Notes: generated by a model from the letters alone, not told the origin. Counted from the stretch's first letter, positions 53,283-63,726 are shown. The stretch is DNA of 64,000 bases from Porticoccus sp. W117 (GCF_030341905.1 NZ_JATAAF010000003.1:1-64000), one strand, 5' to 3'. Numbers and translations: made by a program.

Positions 53283-53792
53283 TTAGAGAGCCGCAGCCAG
53301 CTTCTCTTGCAGAGCAGCGTCTTTGGCAACCACTGCCTGGGCGCATTCTTCGCGCTCGGCGATCAGCTTCTGGTGCATTTCTGCATCGCCCACACCGATG
53401 ATTTGCGCGGCCAGGTAAGCGGCGTTTTTGGCGCCGGCTTTGCCGATGGCCACGGTGGCAACCGGGATACCGCCGGGCATTTGCACGGTAGACAGCAGGG
53501 CGTCGAGGCCGTCCAGGGAACCGTTAATGGGCACACCGATAACGGGCTTCAGGGTATTGGCGGAAACCGCACCGGCCAGGTGGGCAGCCATGCCAGCCGC
53601 ACAGATAAAAGCGGCGCAGCCACGGGCGTCGGCATCTTTTACGTAGTTGTGGGTTTGTACCGGGGTACGGTGGGCGGAAGAGACTTTCATCTCAAAGGGA
53701 ATATCGAACTTTTTCAGAATGTCGATACTGGCTTCCATGATTGGCAGATCGGAATCGGAACCCATCAGGATGGCTACAAAAGGCTTGCTCAT
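53283..53792 (-). CDS. purE: N5-carboxyaminoimidazole ribonucleotide mutase PurE
   Basis: Purine synthesis: N5-CAIR to CAIR. 169 aa (E. coli 169). [20 protein letters not shown] with the SDSD phosphate site, [20 protein letters not shown] with the catalytic His and [20 protein letters not shown] are diagnostic. It normally pairs with purK, which is not adjacent here; instead purE lies between dprA and tsaC, an unusual position. Confidence 0.97.
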   Translation of the reverse strand: MSKPFVAILMGSDSDLPIMEASIDILKKFDIPFEMKVSSAHRTPVQTHNYVKDADARGCAAFICAAGMAAHLAGAVSANTLKPVIGVPINGSLDGLDALLSTVQMPGGIPVATVAIGKAGAKNAAYLAAQIIGVGDAEMHQKLIAEREECAQAVVAKDAALQEKLAAAL

Positions 53793-53931
53793 TGTCTTCA
53801 CCACAGGCGTCGGTTTGGAAAACCGCGCAGGCTACCGGAAGCGAATCTGTTTGGCAAATTTTTTGCCCGTAAAAACCTTACATTTACTGGTGTTTTCGTT
53901 GCTTTTGGTGACTTAATCGCCGCATTTGTCT

Positions 53932-55029
53932 TTATTTGATGCGCAGATAGCGCCCGCCTTGCTGTTCCATCAGCCCCTGTAGCTCCAAACTGGTCAGCAG
54001 GCGGGTTAGCTCTGGGGTGGTAAAACCGGTGCGTTCCATCAGTGTGTCGAAGTCCGCCGGGTCGAAGCCCAGATTGTCCAGCAAGGTTTGTTCTTCAGGT
54101 GGCAAGTCAGTTGTAGTGCCGGTTTCATTCAGCTCCGCCCGCTTTAATTCCACCATGGCCCCCAGCTGTTCGGCAATGTCGGCAACTTCCTCCACCAGTG
54201 TCGCACCCTCGCGAATCAGCTGATGACAGCCTCTGGCGCCGGGGTGGTGGATGGAACCGGGGATGGCAAACACCTCCCGGCCCTGTTCCATGGCACAGCG
54301 AGCGGTAATCAACGAGCCGCTTTTGCGCGCCGCTTCGACCACCAAAACACCGAGGCTAAGGCCGCTGATAATGCGGTTGCGTTGAGGAAAGTAGGCGGGC
54401 AGGGGTTTGGTGTCAGCGGGCATTTCCGATACCAGTGCGCCGCCATTTTTCAGAATATCATCAGCCAATTGCTGATGGCGTTGCGGGTAAATACGCTCCA
54501 CTCCCGATGCCAGTACGGCAATGGTTTTACCCTGGGCCTGCAATGCGCCGCGGTGAGCTTCGCCATCAATGCCCAAGGCCAAGCCGCTGGTAATGGTAAA
54601 GCCGCAACGACACAGCTCGGCGGCAAAGGCGCGGGCATTGTCGCCACCTCCTTTCGAGCGTCGACGGCTGCCGATGATGGCTATCTGTGGCAGTGCGAGC
54701 AATTCCAGATTGCCGCGTACATAAAGCAAGGGTGGTGGGCAGTGCAGTTGTTGCAGCAGTTTGGGGTAATCCTCTGAACTGATCGGCAGCAGGGCGGTGC
54801 CCTCTGTCTGTCGGGGTGCTGGCAAGTCCAGCCAGCGTTGGCGGTTTTTGCCAATCTGCTGGATAGCGTTGGGCTTGATCAGTGGCCGGAGCTGCTCAGG
54901 TTTTGCGGAAATGGCATTGGAGAAACTGCCGAAGCTGCGCCACAGGCTGACTAGCTCAGCAGTGCTGAGACCCAGTTGTTGCAGTTGCAGGATGATGGCG
55001 GCTTCTTGCTGCGGGGCAGGGTTGTTCAT
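53932..55029 (-). CDS. dprA: DNA processing protein DprA
   Basis: Loads RecA on incoming single-stranded DNA during natural transformation. 365 aa. Rossmann core: PQIAIIGSRRRSKGGGDNAR, TSGLALGIDGEAHRGALQAQ, NRIISGLSLGVLVVEAARKS and IPGSIHHPGARGCHQLIREG. C-terminal winged-helix about 300-365 (DLPPEEQTLLDNLGFDPADF). AAGGAAG precedes ATG 55029. Its neighbours are the conserved LysM and tsaC genes. Confidence 0.96.
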   Translation of the reverse strand: MNNPAPQQEAAIILQLQQLGLSTAELVSLWRSFGSFSNAISAKPEQLRPLIKPNAIQQIGKNRQRWLDLPAPRQTEGTALLPISSEDYPKLLQQLHCPPPLLYVRGNLELLALPQIAIIGSRRRSKGGGDNARAFAAELCRCGFTITSGLALGIDGEAHRGALQAQGKTIAVLASGVERIYPQRHQQLADDILKNGGALVSEMPADTKPLPAYFPQRNRIISGLSLGVLVVEAARKSGSLITARCAMEQGREVFAIPGSIHHPGARGCHQLIREGATLVEEVADIAEQLGAMVELKRAELNETGTTTDLPPEEQTLLDNLGFDPADFDTLMERTGFTTPELTRLLTSLELQGLMEQQGGRYLRIK

Positions 55030-55072
55030 TGTTTGCTTCCTTGCAGATTGTGTATTGGCCATTATAGGCCCA

Positions 55073-55108
55073 TAAAAAAACCGGCGTATGACAACGCCGG
55101 TTTTTTTA
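55073..55108 (-). terminator. Intrinsic terminator between the LysM gene and dprA
   Basis: Minus strand: AAAAAAACCGGCG, loop, CGCCGGTTTTTTT. Perfect GC stem with T run on both strands. Confidence 0.93.
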
Positions 55109-55123
55109 CAGTTGGGAAGGGTC

Positions 55124-56140
55124 TCAGGGGTTGTGAACCTCATCCCCCACAGCCAGCGGCCGGTCGGCTTTCATTACCAGGCCGTAGCTCATTTTCTCGA
55201 AGGTGCGGAACACCATCAGCAGGCCGGCGCGCTCGGAAGGCAGCTCTACCGCCTCGCCAGTCACCCGGTCTTTTATGGTCTCGCCGCGCTTGTAAATGGC
55301 CAGAATCGCGCCTTCGTCAACACCGTCCCGTGCGCCTTTGTTGAGGGCAACCACGTCCAGTCGGCCCACTTGAGTAAGGCCATCTTCAACAGCAATGATG
55401 ACGCCTTCTACTTCCCGTTCTGGTGATTTTGGGTAGAAGGTGGCGTTGATCTTGCGCTCTTCGTGGGGCAGCAGGCGGTCGGCGATGCGAATTTCTTCGG
55501 CACTGCGAGTGGCCTTAAAGGTGGCAACGCCGCCCTCATTAATGGCTTTGAGTCGGCCAGTGCCAATGTCTTTGGCGCGAATACCCAGCATTTCACCAGT
55601 GTAGGGGTCTACGTAGGCATCGCCTTTGCGATAGACGCCGAATACCGGCACACCGGGTTCAAGATCGCCACGGGCGTAAAAATCCTGGCCAGAGCCGGTG
55701 AGCAGGTGCTTGTCAGAACCCGCCAGTACATATGGAGCGGCTTCCAGTACGCCGGGCTCTACCACGCGGTTGCGGGAAAGGAAGTGCTGAATGGCTTCCA
55801 GTGGTAGTGCGGGAATGGCTTCGGCGTGGGGAGTTTCCTTGATTTGCGGGCTCAGCTTGACGTTGCGGCTGCGCTCTACGGTGAGGCGCGGTTGGCCATC
55901 GATATATACCAGCTTGATCACATCGCCCGGATAAATAAGGTGAGGGTTGGCGATATCTGGATTAACGTGCCAGATCTCCGGCCACAGCCACGGGGTTTTC
56001 AGAAAATGATCCGAAATATCCCATAGGGTATCACCCCGCTGAACGGTATAGCGGTCGGGCACATCATTGAAATTGTCAGAATTGGCGGTAACCGCCAGGG
56101 CGATTACCCCAAGCAGGCAGCCCAGTATTGCTTTTTTCAT
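55124..56140 (-). CDS. LysM-domain envelope protein
   Basis: 338 aa; signal peptide 1-20 (ILGCLLGVIALAVTANS). Residues 30-75 are a LysM motif: YTVQRGDTLWDISDHFLKTP then NPHLIYPGDVIKLVY. The rest is beta-rich and conserved in gammaproteobacteria next to dprA and def (PA0020 type). LysM binds peptidoglycan. Precise role unknown, possibly cell-wall or surface attachment. Divergent from def. Confidence 0.93.
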   Translation of the reverse strand: MKKAILGCLLGVIALAVTANSDNFNDVPDRYTVQRGDTLWDISDHFLKTPWLWPEIWHVNPDIANPHLIYPGDVIKLVYIDGQPRLTVERSRNVKLSPQIKETPHAEAIPALPLEAIQHFLSRNRVVEPGVLEAAPYVLAGSDKHLLTGSGQDFYARGDLEPGVPVFGVYRKGDAYVDPYTGEMLGIRAKDIGTGRLKAINEGGVATFKATRSAEEIRIADRLLPHEERKINATFYPKSPEREVEGVIIAVEDGLTQVGRLDVVALNKGARDGVDEGAILAIYKRGETIKDRVTGEAVELPSERAGLLMVFRTFEKMSYGLVMKADRPLAVGDEVHNP

Positions 56141-56296
56141 CGCGACCCATCCTCTGGTGTATACTTATTGGTCTTTGATTTATGAGTCTTGTGGAACCAC
56201 GCTAACCACTCAGTTGTGCCAGCGAATATCAATCCCATCGCCCCAATGGTAGCAGTCAACCCCTTCCTATTGCTAGAAACAGATCACAAACCACCT

Positions 56297-56803
56297 ATGG
56301 CCATTTTAGACATCCTTGAATTCCCCGACACCCGCCTGCGTACTAAGGCGCGACCAGTGGTCGCCGTAGACGACCGCATCCGCCAGCTGGTGGATGATAT
56401 GTTCGACACCATGTACGACGCCAACGGCATTGGCCTGGCCGCTACCCAGGTAAATGTGCACGAACGGGTGGTGGTAATGGACCTGTCGGAAGAGCGTGAC
56501 CAGCCGCTGGTGTTTATCAACCCAGAAGTAGAGGTGCTGGACACGGACACCCGCGACTACGATGAAGGCTGTCTGTCGGTGCCGGGATTTTACGAAACCG
56601 TGCAACGGCCAGAGAACATCCGGGTAAAAGCCTTGGATCGCGACGGCAACCCCTATGAACTGGAGCCGGACGGCTTGCTGGCGGTGTGCATTCAGCACGA
56701 ACTGGATCACCTGGAAGGCAAATTGTTTGTGGACTACCTGTCCCCTCTCAAACGTCAGCGCATTCGCGCCAAACTGGAAAAGCTGCAGCGCCAGAACCGA
56801 TGA
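56297..56803 (+). CDS. def: Peptide deformylase
   Basis: Removes the N-formyl group from nascent proteins; Fe2+ or Zn2+ enzyme. 168 aa (E. coli 169). Three motifs: [20 protein letters not shown] (metal Cys) and [17 protein letters not shown] (metal His pair, catalytic Glu). ATG 56297 starts [15 protein letters not shown], as usual. The fmt ATG overlaps its TGA. Confidence 0.98.
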   Translation: MAILDILEFPDTRLRTKARPVVAVDDRIRQLVDDMFDTMYDANGIGLAATQVNVHERVVVMDLSEERDQPLVFINPEVEVLDTDTRDYDEGCLSVPGFYETVQRPENIRVKALDRDGNPYELEPDGLLAVCIQHELDHLEGKLFVDYLSPLKRQRIRAKLEKLQRQNR

Positions 56804-57780
56804 CCGATTTTACCGATACCCGCCTGCGTATCGTGTTCGCGGGCACCCCGGATTTTGCCGCTCACCACCTGCAGGCATTGCTTGATGAAGGCACTCACGA
56901 GGTGGTTGCGGTTTACACCCAGCCAGACCGCCCTAAAGGAAGGGGCAAACAGCTGGCCGCCAGCCCGGTAAAAGAACTGGCTCTGGCGCATAACCTGCCG
57001 GTGTATCAACCGCAAAATCTGAAAAGCGATGACGATCAGCAACAGCTGGCGGCGCTTGATGCGGACATTATGGTGGTGGTGGCTTACGGCCTGTTGCTGC
57101 CCCAGGCGGTGCTGGATATTCCGCGGCTTGGCTGCATTAATGTGCACGCTTCCCTGTTGCCGCGCTGGCGGGGTGCGGCGCCTATTCAGCGCGCCATTGA
57201 AGCCGGGGACGCAGAGACCGGCGTCACCATTATGCAAATGGCCGCCGGGCTTGATACCGGCGATATGCTGGTTGTGTCCAAAGTGGCTATCGACAGCGCT
57301 GACACCGCCGCCAGCCTGCACGACAAATTGCTGCAAATCGGCGGCCCGGCGCTGCTGCAGGCACTTGGAGAACTCGCTGCCGGTGAGGCACGGCCAACGC
57401 CTCAGGATGATGAACAAGCCAACTACGCTCACAAGCTCAGTAAACAGGAAGCGTTGGTTGATTGGCAGCAAAGCGCTGAGGAAATTCACCGCCGGGTGCG
57501 CGCCTTTAACCCCATTCCCGTTGCGTGTGCTGATATTGGTGGTCAGCGGGTACGACTTTGGCAGGCAAAAACCACCGGCATCAAAGTGGCGCAACATCCG
57601 CCGGGTGAAATCGTCAGCGCCGATGAATACGGCATTCTGGTGGCCTGTGGCGACCACTGCCTGCGTTTGACGGAACTGCAACTGCCGGGCAAAAAGCGCC
57701 TGCCCGCCGCCGATATTCTTCGTGGTAACAGCGACCTGTTTACCATCGGTAGCCGCTTTACTAGTGATAAAAAGCCCTAA
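56800..57780 (+). CDS. fmt: Methionyl-tRNA formyltransferase
   Basis: Formylates initiator Met-tRNA with 10-formyl-THF. 326 aa. [19 protein letters not shown] at the start, tRNA-binding loop [20 protein letters not shown], catalytic [20 protein letters not shown] with Asn, His and the downstream Asp in [11 protein letters not shown]-terminal OB domain from about 210. ATGA overlap with def and TAATG overlap with rsmB. Confidence 0.98.
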   Translation: MTDFTDTRLRIVFAGTPDFAAHHLQALLDEGTHEVVAVYTQPDRPKGRGKQLAASPVKELALAHNLPVYQPQNLKSDDDQQQLAALDADIMVVVAYGLLLPQAVLDIPRLGCINVHASLLPRWRGAAPIQRAIEAGDAETGVTIMQMAAGLDTGDMLVVSKVAIDSADTAASLHDKLLQIGGPALLQALGELAAGEARPTPQDDEQANYAHKLSKQEALVDWQQSAEEIHRRVRAFNPIPVACADIGGQRVRLWQAKTTGIKVAQHPPGEIVSADEYGILVACGDHCLRLTELQLPGKKRLPAADILRGNSDLFTIGSRFTSDKKP

Positions 57781-59087
57781 TGGACGTTCGGGTTGCCGCT
57801 GCCAAAGCCATTGCCGCCACCCTGCGCGAACAGGGCTCCCTCGCCACGCTGTTGCCGGAGTGCCAGAGCAAGGTAAAAGCCCGTGATCGCGCCCTGCTGC
57901 AGGAGCTTTGTTTCGGCACCCTGCGCTACTACCCGCGGCTGGCGCTGATACTGGAAAAACTGCTCGCCAAACCCTTCAAACCCAAAGACAACGACCTGCA
58001 GGCATTGCTGGCCTGCGCGCTCTACCAGTTGATGGAAACCCGCATCCCGCCACACGCCGCTATTGGCGAGTCGGTGCAGGCGGCTGTGGCGTTGAAAAAG
58101 CAGTGGGCCAAAGGGCTGGTTAATGGTGTTTTACGGCGGTTTGATCGCGAAAAAGACGCTATTTGCGACGAATTTTCAACAAGCCGGCAGTTTCAGAGCT
58201 GTCATCCTCAGTGGTTGATTGATGCCCTGGATGCTGCTTGGCCCGCTGATAGCGATACCATCATGGCGGGCAACAACCAGCGTCCGCCCATGACCTTGCG
58301 GGTAAATCGGCAAAAGCACTCCCGAGAAAATTACGCCAAAATCCTCGAAAAAGAAGGCTTTGGCTTTCAAATGTCAGCGATATCCGCAGATGCCCTTGTT
58401 TTGGATCAACCCGCAGATGTGGCTGAGCTGCCACACTTTGCCGAAGGTGGTGTGAGTGTTCAGGATGAGGCGGCGCAGCTGGCTGCCCAGCTGCTCAGTG
58501 TTCAACCCAATCAGCGAGTGCTGGATGCCTGCTGTGCCCCCGGTGGCAAAACCTGCCATTTGTTGGAGCTGGAGCCGAGCCTGGATGTAGTGGCTCTGGA
58601 TATTGATGAACAGCGTTTGAGCCGGGTGCAACAAAATTTGGATCGGCTACAGTTGGCTGCGGAGCTGGTGACTGCAGATGCCTGCGCGGTTGAGCAGTGG
58701 TGGGATGGCCGTCAGTTTGACCGCATTCTGTTGGATGCCCCTTGCTCTGCCACTGGCGTGATACGTCGTCATCCAGACATCAAAGTACTGCGTCGCCCGG
58801 CAGATATTGCTAAGCTGGCGGCGTTGCAATTGCAGTTATTGCAGGCGCTGTGGCCGTTACTGCGTGACGGTGGCAAGCTGTTGTACGCCACCTGCTCGAT
58901 ACTGCCAGAAGAGAATAACGCTCTGGTAGAACGAGCGCTGCAAGAACTGCCCGGAGCGCAAGTGGTGGCCCTTGATGGAGGCGGGCATGCCGACTGGGGG
59001 TGCACCACCGCCACCGGTCGCCAATTGTTCCCGCAACCCCAAGGGCACGATGGCTTCTACTATGCTCTCATGCAGAAGCAGAATTAA
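57780..59087 (+). CDS. rsmB: 16S rRNA (cytosine-967-C5) methyltransferase RsmB
   Basis: SAM-dependent methyltransferase for C967 of 16S rRNA. 435 aa (E. coli 429). N-terminal NusB-like domain (residues 1-140). Catalytic domain: VLDACCAPGGKTCHLLEL (SAM), LDIDEQRLSRVQQNLDRL, ILLDAPCSATGVIRRHPDI and LLYATCSILPEENNALVERA with the two Cys. Starts one base into the fmt stop. Confidence 0.97.
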   Translation: MDVRVAAAKAIAATLREQGSLATLLPECQSKVKARDRALLQELCFGTLRYYPRLALILEKLLAKPFKPKDNDLQALLACALYQLMETRIPPHAAIGESVQAAVALKKQWAKGLVNGVLRRFDREKDAICDEFSTSRQFQSCHPQWLIDALDAAWPADSDTIMAGNNQRPPMTLRVNRQKHSRENYAKILEKEGFGFQMSAISADALVLDQPADVAELPHFAEGGVSVQDEAAQLAAQLLSVQPNQRVLDACCAPGGKTCHLLELEPSLDVVALDIDEQRLSRVQQNLDRLQLAAELVTADACAVEQWWDGRQFDRILLDAPCSATGVIRRHPDIKVLRRPADIAKLAALQLQLLQALWPLLRDGGKLLYATCSILPEENNALVERALQELPGAQVVALDGGGHADWGCTTATGRQLFPQPQGHDGFYYALMQKQN

Positions 59088-59170
59088 TGTAGGGTGGATT
59101 AGCGCAGCGTAATCCACCGGGGCTAAATCCATAGAAAACGGCGGATTACGCTGTGCTAATCCGCCCTACG
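59088..59170. repeat. Palindromic dispersed element, TGTAGGG-GGATTA family
   Basis: TGTAGGGTGGATTAGCGCAG at the left and CTGTGCTAATCCGCCCTACG at the right, a good inverted pair with an inner CGTAATCCACCG/GGCGGATTACG. Second copy at 52464-52548. Fills the rsmB-trkA gap. Confidence 0.85.
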
Positions 59171-59206
59171 CAGATAAGTTCAGCCTATAGCGATAAGAAG
59201 AACAAT

Positions 59207-60601
59207 ATGAAAATCATTATTCTCGGTGCTGGCCAGGTGGGCGGCACACTGGCTGAAAACCTCGCTCGTGAAGACAACGACGTTACCCTGATCGATACCA
59301 ATATAGCGCGCCTTAACGAACTGCGTGACCGCCTGGATATCGGCACTGTTCACGGCCACGGCTCCACCCCCTCGGTACTCAAACAGGCGGGTATTGAAGA
59401 TGCGGATCTGCTGGTGGCAGTGACTTCCACCGACGAGGTCAATATGGTGGCCTGCCAGATCGGCCATACCCTGTTTCATACCCCCACCCGCATTGCCCGC
59501 ATTCGAGCTCCCGGCTACACCGTACCCGCCATCGCAAAAGACCTGTTTAGCAAGGCGCATATGCCGGTAGATGTGGTGATCACCCCGGAGCAACTGGTTA
59601 CCGAACATATTCAACGCCTGATTGAGCAACCAGGCACTTTGCAGGTACTGGATTTTGCCGATGGCCTGGTGCAGCTGGTGGCGGTGCGCGCCTACGAGGG
59701 TGGGCCGCTGGTGGGCCAGGAATTGAGAGCCCTGCGCGAACATATGCCCAGTGTCGATGCCAGGGTGGCGGCCATTTTCCGCAAGGACAGGGCCATTACC
59801 CCGGAAGGAAATACCGTGATTGAAGATGGCGATGAAGTGTTTTTTATCGCCACCAAAAACAACATTCGCAAGGTGATGAGCGAACTACGCAAACTGGAAC
59901 GCCCCTACAAGCGCTTGATGATCGCCGGCGGTGGCAACATCGGTCTGCGCCTGTCGCAAGCGTTGGAGAAGCAGTACAACGTCAAAATTATCGAAATGTT
60001 CGAGGAGCGCTGCCAGTACTTGTCGGAAGTACTGGATCACGCGGTGGTGCTCAATGGTCAGGCTGCCGATCAGGAGTTGATGTTAGAGGAAGGCGTCGAT
60101 TCCGTTGATGTATTCCTGGCGCTTACCAACAACGATGCCGCCAATATCATGGCTTCCATGTTGGCCAAACGCCTTGGTGCCAGCAAGGTGATGACCCTGA
60201 TTAACACTCCGGCGTACGCGGATTTGGTGCAGGGGGGTACTGTGGACATTGCCATCTCTCCTCAGCAAATCACCACATCCAGCTTGCTCAGTTATGTGCG
60301 CAAGGGCGATACCGTGCGGGTGCACTCCCTGCGCCGTGGCGCCGCTGAAGCCATCGAGATTATCGCCCACGGTGACAAGCGCAGCTCCAAAGTGGTGGGG
60401 CGCACCATTGAAGAAATCAACTTGCCCCCAGGTACCACCATCGGCGCCATTGTGCGCGAGGGTAAGCGCGGCCCGCAGGTGATCATGGGCCACCACGACG
60501 TAGTGATTGAAAATGACGACCACGTGATTGTGTTTTTGGTGGACAAGCGCCGCACCAAGGATATTGAGAAGTTGTTTCAGGTTGGCTTTACATTCTTTTA
60601 G
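59207..60601 (+). CDS. trkA: Trk system potassium uptake regulatory protein TrkA
   Basis: Cytoplasmic NAD+/NADH-binding gating ring for TrkH/TrkG. 464 aa, two RCK_N-RCK_C halves (E. coli 458). First nucleotide loop [20 protein letters not shown], second [26 protein letters not shown] precedes ATG 59207. trkH follows after a repeat element. Confidence 0.97.
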   Translation: MKIIILGAGQVGGTLAENLAREDNDVTLIDTNIARLNELRDRLDIGTVHGHGSTPSVLKQAGIEDADLLVAVTSTDEVNMVACQIGHTLFHTPTRIARIRAPGYTVPAIAKDLFSKAHMPVDVVITPEQLVTEHIQRLIEQPGTLQVLDFADGLVQLVAVRAYEGGPLVGQELRALREHMPSVDARVAAIFRKDRAITPEGNTVIEDGDEVFFIATKNNIRKVMSELRKLERPYKRLMIAGGGNIGLRLSQALEKQYNVKIIEMFEERCQYLSEVLDHAVVLNGQAADQELMLEEGVDSVDVFLALTNNDAANIMASMLAKRLGASKVMTLINTPAYADLVQGGTVDIAISPQQITTSSLLSYVRKGDTVRVHSLRRGAAEAIEIIAHGDKRSSKVVGRTIEEINLPPGTTIGAIVREGKRGPQVIMGHHDVVIENDDHVIVFLVDKRRTKDIEKLFQVGFTFF

Positions 60602-60651
60602 GGGGAGAGGGTGGTTCGGAGTTCATTGCATTTGGTCAGTAGCTCGATCTC

Positions 60652-60726
60652 TGTAGGTCGGGCTTTAGCCCGCCAAAGATATCCGCTTCGACAATATGGC
60701 TGTGACGGCCTAAAGGCCGACCTACA
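60652..60726. repeat. Palindromic dispersed element, TGTAGGTCGG family
   Basis: TGTAGGTCGGGCTTTAGCCC at the left and ACGGCCTAAAGGCCGACCTA at the right. Second copy of the 18923-18996 element, here between trkA and trkH. Confidence 0.85.
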
Positions 60727-60780
60727 CAGCTGCGCACCCACATCTCACATCTCACGTCTCACGTCTCGCGGCCCCAACTA

Positions 60781-62232
60781 ATGCACTTCACCGTAATCGC
60801 CCGTATTCTCGGCCTGCTGTTGATGCTGTTCAGCATCGCTCAGCTGCCCTCCGTGGGGGTGGCGCTGTACTACGGCGAAGAGGACACGCTGTTTACTTTT
60901 ATTGGCGCCTTTGTGATTACCTTTGCCGTGGGTTTGGTGGTGTGGCTGCCGTTTCACGGTAGTAAGCACGACCTGCGCATTCGAGACGGTTTTATGATCA
61001 CGGTGCTGTTCTGGATCGTACTGGGTTTTGCCGGTTCTCTGCCGTTGATGTTGGGTACCGAACCCAACCTGAGCTTTACGGACGCAGTGTTTGAGTCCAT
61101 GTCCGGGCTGACTACCACCGGCGCTACGGTAATGACGGGGCTGGATGATCTGCCCCGATCGGTGCTCTATTACCGTCAGCAACTGCAGTGGTTGGGGGGC
61201 ATTGGTATTGTCGTGATCGCGGTGGCGATTCTGCCCATGCTGGGTGTTGGTGGCATGCAGCTGTATCGGGCGGAGACTCCCGGCCCGGTAAAAGACAGCA
61301 AGCTGACACCGCGCATTACCCAAACCGCCAAGGCGTTGTTCAATATTTACCTGGTGCTCACCGTTGCCTGTGCAGGCGCGTATTGGTGGGCGGGAATGAG
61401 TTTATTCGACGCCATTTGCCACAGTTTTTCCACCGTGGCCATCGGCGGCTTCTCCACCCACGATGCCAGTATCGACTACTTTGACAGCATCGCCGTGGAA
61501 TCCATTTGCGTATTTTTTATGGCGGTGTCCGGGCTTAATTTTGGTCTTCACTTCCACGCCCTGTACCGCCGCAGTTTGGCCCACTACGGGCGCGACCCGG
61601 AAGCCAAGATGTACTTCAAAATCATGGCCGCCGGCATTCTGATCACCTGTAGTTACCTTTATTTCACTGGCACCTACGACGCCGAAACCAGTTTGCGCAA
61701 AGGCATCTTTGAACTGGTGTCGGTGATGACCACCACCGGCTTTGCCACTGACAATTTTGCGGCCTGGCCCACTTTTCTGCCGTTTTTCCTGATCTTCCTG
61801 TCGTTCTTCGGCGCCTGTGCCGGTTCTACCGGTGGCGGCCTGAAAATTGGCCGTATGCTGATTCTTGCCAAGCAGGGTATGCGCGAGTTGTATCGTTTGG
61901 TACACCCCAACGCGGTGCTGCCCATCAAAATTCGCAACCGCGCCATCTCTGACCGCATTGCCGATGCCATCTGGGGTTTCTTTGGCGCCTACCTGGCTGC
62001 CTATTACCTGATGGTGCTGTTGCTGCTGGCTTCTGGCCTGGAATTTGTTACCGCCTGGTCGGCCACTGCCGCTTGCCTCAATAACCTGGGGCCAGGGCTC
62101 GGTGAAGTAGCGGTGCATTACGGCGATATCAACAGTTTTGCCAAGTGGGTACTGTGTGGCGGCATGCTGCTGGGGCGCTTGGAAATCTTTACCTTGATTG
62201 TCATGTGCCTGCCGACGTTCTGGCGGAAATAA
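60781..62232 (+). CDS. trkH: Trk potassium uptake protein TrkH
   Basis: Inner-membrane K+ channel-like transporter opened by TrkA. 483 aa (E. coli 483). Four MPM repeats with selectivity-filter loops: SMSGLTTTGATVMTGLDDLP, FSTVAIGGFSTHDASIDYFD, VSVMTTTGFATDNFAAWPTF and ATAACLNNLGPGLGEVAVHY. The first loop has the canonical TTTGAT. Ends before a half copy of a GTCATTGCGA element. Confidence 0.97.
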   Translation: MHFTVIARILGLLLMLFSIAQLPSVGVALYYGEEDTLFTFIGAFVITFAVGLVVWLPFHGSKHDLRIRDGFMITVLFWIVLGFAGSLPLMLGTEPNLSFTDAVFESMSGLTTTGATVMTGLDDLPRSVLYYRQQLQWLGGIGIVVIAVAILPMLGVGGMQLYRAETPGPVKDSKLTPRITQTAKALFNIYLVLTVACAGAYWWAGMSLFDAICHSFSTVAIGGFSTHDASIDYFDSIAVESICVFFMAVSGLNFGLHFHALYRRSLAHYGRDPEAKMYFKIMAAGILITCSYLYFTGTYDAETSLRKGIFELVSVMTTTGFATDNFAAWPTFLPFFLIFLSFFGACAGSTGGGLKIGRMLILAKQGMRELYRLVHPNAVLPIKIRNRAISDRIADAIWGFFGAYLAAYYLMVLLLLASGLEFVTAWSATAACLNNLGPGLGEVAVHYGDINSFAKWVLCGGMLLGRLEIFTLIVMCLPTFWRK

Positions 62233-62510
62233 ATGCCCCGTCATTGCGAACCCCGCAGGAGCGCGGCAATCCAGTGGCTTCGATTTTTGCCAGGCGTAAG
62301 CCGGGTTTTTGCTGCTGTCACACGCCACTTTCTTTAATTATGAGGGGCCATCCCTGGGGGCTCGAGGCCAGCTTCCATGCTGGCCACGGTCACAGCAGCA
62401 AGTATCCGACTTATGCTCTTCAAATTAAGGCGTAACGGTTGGGGGAGTGCATGTGAGGAACTTTTACCCACTCCACCAGCCGAAAACCTACTATCAAACA
62501 GGAGTGCCTT
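62233..62510. repeat. Noncoding gap with half a GTCATTGCGAG element and a hairpin
   Basis: CGTCATTGCGAACCCCGCAG at 62239 to about 62280 is the left half of the GTCATTGCGAG family without its right partner. GGCCAGCTTCCATGCTGGCC at 62368-62387 is a small hairpin. Otherwise nothing was recognised. Confidence 0.6.
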
Positions 62511-62987
62511 ATGAGCAGCGATCAACCGCGCCCGCCGCTACCACCTTTTACAAGAGAAACCGCCATGCAAAAAGTACGTATGGCGGAAGATGGCTGGAAC
62601 AACCGCGACCCGGAAAAGGTAGCGTTGGCTTACACCGCCGACAGTCAGTGGCGCAATCGCGCGGAATTTCCCAAAGGCCGGGAGCAGATTATCGAATTCC
62701 TCAAACGCAAGTGGGCCAAAGAACAGGAGTACCGCCTGATAAAAGAATTGTGGGCCTTTGAGGGCAATCGCATCGCGGTGCGTTTTGCCTACGAGTGGCA
62801 CGATGATGCGGGCAACTGGTATCGTTCCTACGGCAACGAAAACTGGGAGTTTGATGAAAATGGTTTAATGGCAAAGCGTTATGCCAGTATTAATGATTTG
62901 CCCATTGATAAAGATGACCGAAAATTTCATTGGCCCCAGGGCAGGCGCCCGGATGATCATCCGGGGTTGAGCGAACTGGGGTTGTAA
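62511..62987 (+). CDS. DUF1348 / SnoaL-like NTF2-fold protein
   Basis: 158 aa. [40 protein letters not shown] and [19 protein letters not shown]-type strands are the DUF1348 pattern. Small cone-shaped fold as in SnoaL; many members have no known ligand. Followed by the MITE at 62990. ATG 62511 has AGGAG upstream. Confidence 0.92.
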   Translation: MSSDQPRPPLPPFTRETAMQKVRMAEDGWNNRDPEKVALAYTADSQWRNRAEFPKGREQIIEFLKRKWAKEQEYRLIKELWAFEGNRIAVRFAYEWHDDAGNWYRSYGNENWEFDENGLMAKRYASINDLPIDKDDRKFHWPQGRRPDDHPGLSELGL

Positions 62988-62989
62988 GC

Positions 62990-63259
62990 TAGGGGGTGTT
63001 AACAACTAATTGGTCACTACTGTTGCCTCTGAAAAGGCGCCTATCTAGGCGCAAGGAGAGTAGTTTGGTCATTTCAAATGAGCGACGAGCAACAACGAGG
63101 GGCGCCTTTTCAGGGGCAACCCGAAGGGCTGGGCTCCTTTTTCGCCCCAGCGGCGTTATCGGTCGCTTATGTAGAATAACTACACTGCACTCCCTCTGCC
63201 TTGCTGGAGCAAAAAATGAACTCCAGCAGTAGCGATCAATTAGTTGTTAACACCCCCTA
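62990..63259. mobile_element. MITE with perfect 23-bp terminal inverted repeats
   Basis: TAGGGGGTGTTAACAACTAA(TTG) at 62990-63012 is the exact inverse of 63237-63259. Inside, CTGAAAAGGCGCC and GGCGCCTTTTCAG form a second inverted pair, and CTGGAG/CTCCAG a third. No ORF of size. Flanking TA on both sides suggests TA target duplication. Non-autonomous, 270 bp with ends, inserted three bases after the DUF1348 stop. Confidence 0.87.
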
Positions 63260-63284
63260 ACCCTGCAAAACCGTCGGAGGGTAA

Positions 63285-63719
63285 ATGCAACTCACGCCAT
63301 TTCATATAGCTGTTCAGGTGCGCGATATTGCCGAAGCGCGGGATTTCTATGGGGTAAAAATGGGGCTGGCGGAGGGGCGTAGCTGTGATAGCTGGATTGA
63401 CTTCAATATGTTCGGCCATCAGTTTGTTACTCACCTGAACCCGGCCATTGGCAAAACAGGTTGTGTGCCTAACGTGTCGAATGGCGTAGATGGCCACGGG
63501 GTGCCAGTGCCCCACTGCGGAGTCATTATGCCGTTTGACCATTGGCAGGATTTTGCCCGCAGAGTTGAGGGTTTTATCGATAAGTTTATTGTTGAACCCT
63601 ATATTCGCTTTGAGGGCCAGCCCGGTGAGCAGGGCACCCTATTTTTTCTCGATCCATCCGGCAACGCCCTGGAGTTCAAAGGCTTTAAAGATATCGAATC
63701 CGATCTGTTTGCTACATAA
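63285..63719 (+). CDS. VOC (glyoxalase-like) family protein
   Basis: 144 aa single VOC module: LTPFHIAVQVRDIAEARDFY at the start with the metal His, FNMFGHQFVTHLNP, HCGVIMPFDHWQDFARRVEG, and LFFLDPSGNALEFKGFKDIE with the metal Glu. GGAGGG precedes ATG 63285. Substrate unknown. Its upstream region is the MITE end, so its promoter may lie inside or have been replaced by the MITE. Confidence 0.92.
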   Translation: MQLTPFHIAVQVRDIAEARDFYGVKMGLAEGRSCDSWIDFNMFGHQFVTHLNPAIGKTGCVPNVSNGVDGHGVPVPHCGVIMPFDHWQDFARRVEGFIDKFIVEPYIRFEGQPGEQGTLFFLDPSGNALEFKGFKDIESDLFAT

Positions 63720-63726
63720 TGGCTGA

